This document shows, one piece after another, positions 22,124 to 22,281 of a DNA stretch of 22,281 bases. A program made the position numbers and the translations under genes. Each line of letters starts with the position of its first letter. Position 1 is the first letter of the stretch. The stretch spans positions 1 through 22,281 of IMG/VR virus record IMGVR_UViG_3300000115_000230, one strand, 5' to 3'. The DNA comes from a virus. The notes beneath the pieces are model-generated. The model was not told the origin of the DNA. It made no database searches and saw nothing but the letters and a program-made list of their open reading frames with translations.

Positions 22124-22281
22124 CTACTTAGGCTTAGGGTTATCTTCTTTTACTTTTGTTATTGCATCTTTCCATTTTGTTGTGCCATTTACAATATCAT
22201 GGTATCTCATATCTAGTTGGTCAGGTATACTTGGATAAGCATCTCGCCTTGCTTGTTTATATGCTTCTGGGTCTACCCAGT
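22124..22281 (-). CDS. 3' end of a conserved small phage protein (partial)
   Basis: The minus-strand frame is open at the window edge and stops with TAG at 22126-22124, showing about 51 C-terminal residues. The segment YKQARRDAYPSIPDQLDMRY followed by WKDAITKVKEDNP resembles a frequent phage tail-region motif (RxxxYPxxxDQLDxxY...A...VK..YP) of unknown function. The 47 bases between its stop and the next gene hold no evident gene. Confidence 0.65.
   Translation of the reverse strand, partial: WVDPEAYKQARRDAYPSIPDQLDMRYHDIVNGTTKWKDAITKVKEDNPKPK

Noticed and set aside
1-22281. CRISPR arrays, tRNA genes, insertion sequences, integration sites
   Set aside because: I found no regularly spaced repeats, cloverleaf-forming segments, transposase or integrase motifs, or terminal inverted repeats by reading; a tRNA or repeat program was not available.

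Overview
This window is part of the genome of an AT-rich, lytic-looking marine podovirus (short-tailed phage). The gene content points to the marine podoviruses that infect SAR11, SAR116 or related methylotrophic or streamlined bacteria. It has a T7-like replication set (zinc-TOPRIM primase, separate RecA-like helicase, family A DNA polymerase, single-strand DNA-binding protein, gp6-like exonuclease, endonuclease I), a monomeric adenosylcobalamin-dependent ribonucleotide reductase, and a tubular-tail and internal-virion-protein module. No RNA polymerase, integrase, portal, capsid or terminase gene lies in the window, so the genome continues on both sides. The host assignment is inferred from base composition and gene set only.

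Layout. From 1 to about 11.2 kb almost everything is on the + strand: a partial gene, a class II glutamine amidotransferase-like protein, three tiny genes, primase, helicase, a DNA polymerase split into two genes around a 72-codon gene, SSB, 5'-3' exonuclease, endonuclease I, a small protein, a metallophosphoesterase, a DUF3310-type protein, an exported cysteine-containing protein, a small acidic protein, ribonucleotide reductase (nrdJ) and two small genes. From about 11.28 kb to the end everything is on the - strand. In order of transcription this arm runs: partial gene, 56-aa membrane protein, holin-like protein, tiny membrane protein, five consecutive very lysine-rich small proteins, a small zinc-knuckle-like ORF, tail adaptor, tail tube/nozzle protein, tail fibre, GNAT-like protein, and three internal virion-type proteins ending with one of about 1256 aa. 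The two arms converge on a bidirectional stem-loop terminator near 11.2 kb.

Most striking points. (1) A 23-codon gene on the - strand at 1571-1642 encodes a close look-alike of PqqA, the ribosomal precursor peptide of the redox cofactor PQQ. It has its own ribosome binding site and an extended -10 promoter, and it is the only - strand gene in the replication arm. (2) The DNA polymerase is cleanly cut just before catalytic motif A, and an unrelated small gene sits in the cut. (3) The largest virion protein appears to need a +1 frameshift near codon 28 to join a plausible N-terminus to its body. (4) Two + strand promoters share a long sigma70-like sequence, and two similar sequences occur inside the polymerase genes.

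How it works together. The left arm would make primers, unwind, copy and repair DNA, degrade host DNA (endonuclease I, exonuclease) and reduce recycled ribonucleotides to dNTP precursors. The PqqA-like peptide may feed host cofactor synthesis. The right arm makes lysis and virion components. Neighbouring genes nearly all overlap by ATGA or TAATG, so translation is tightly coupled.
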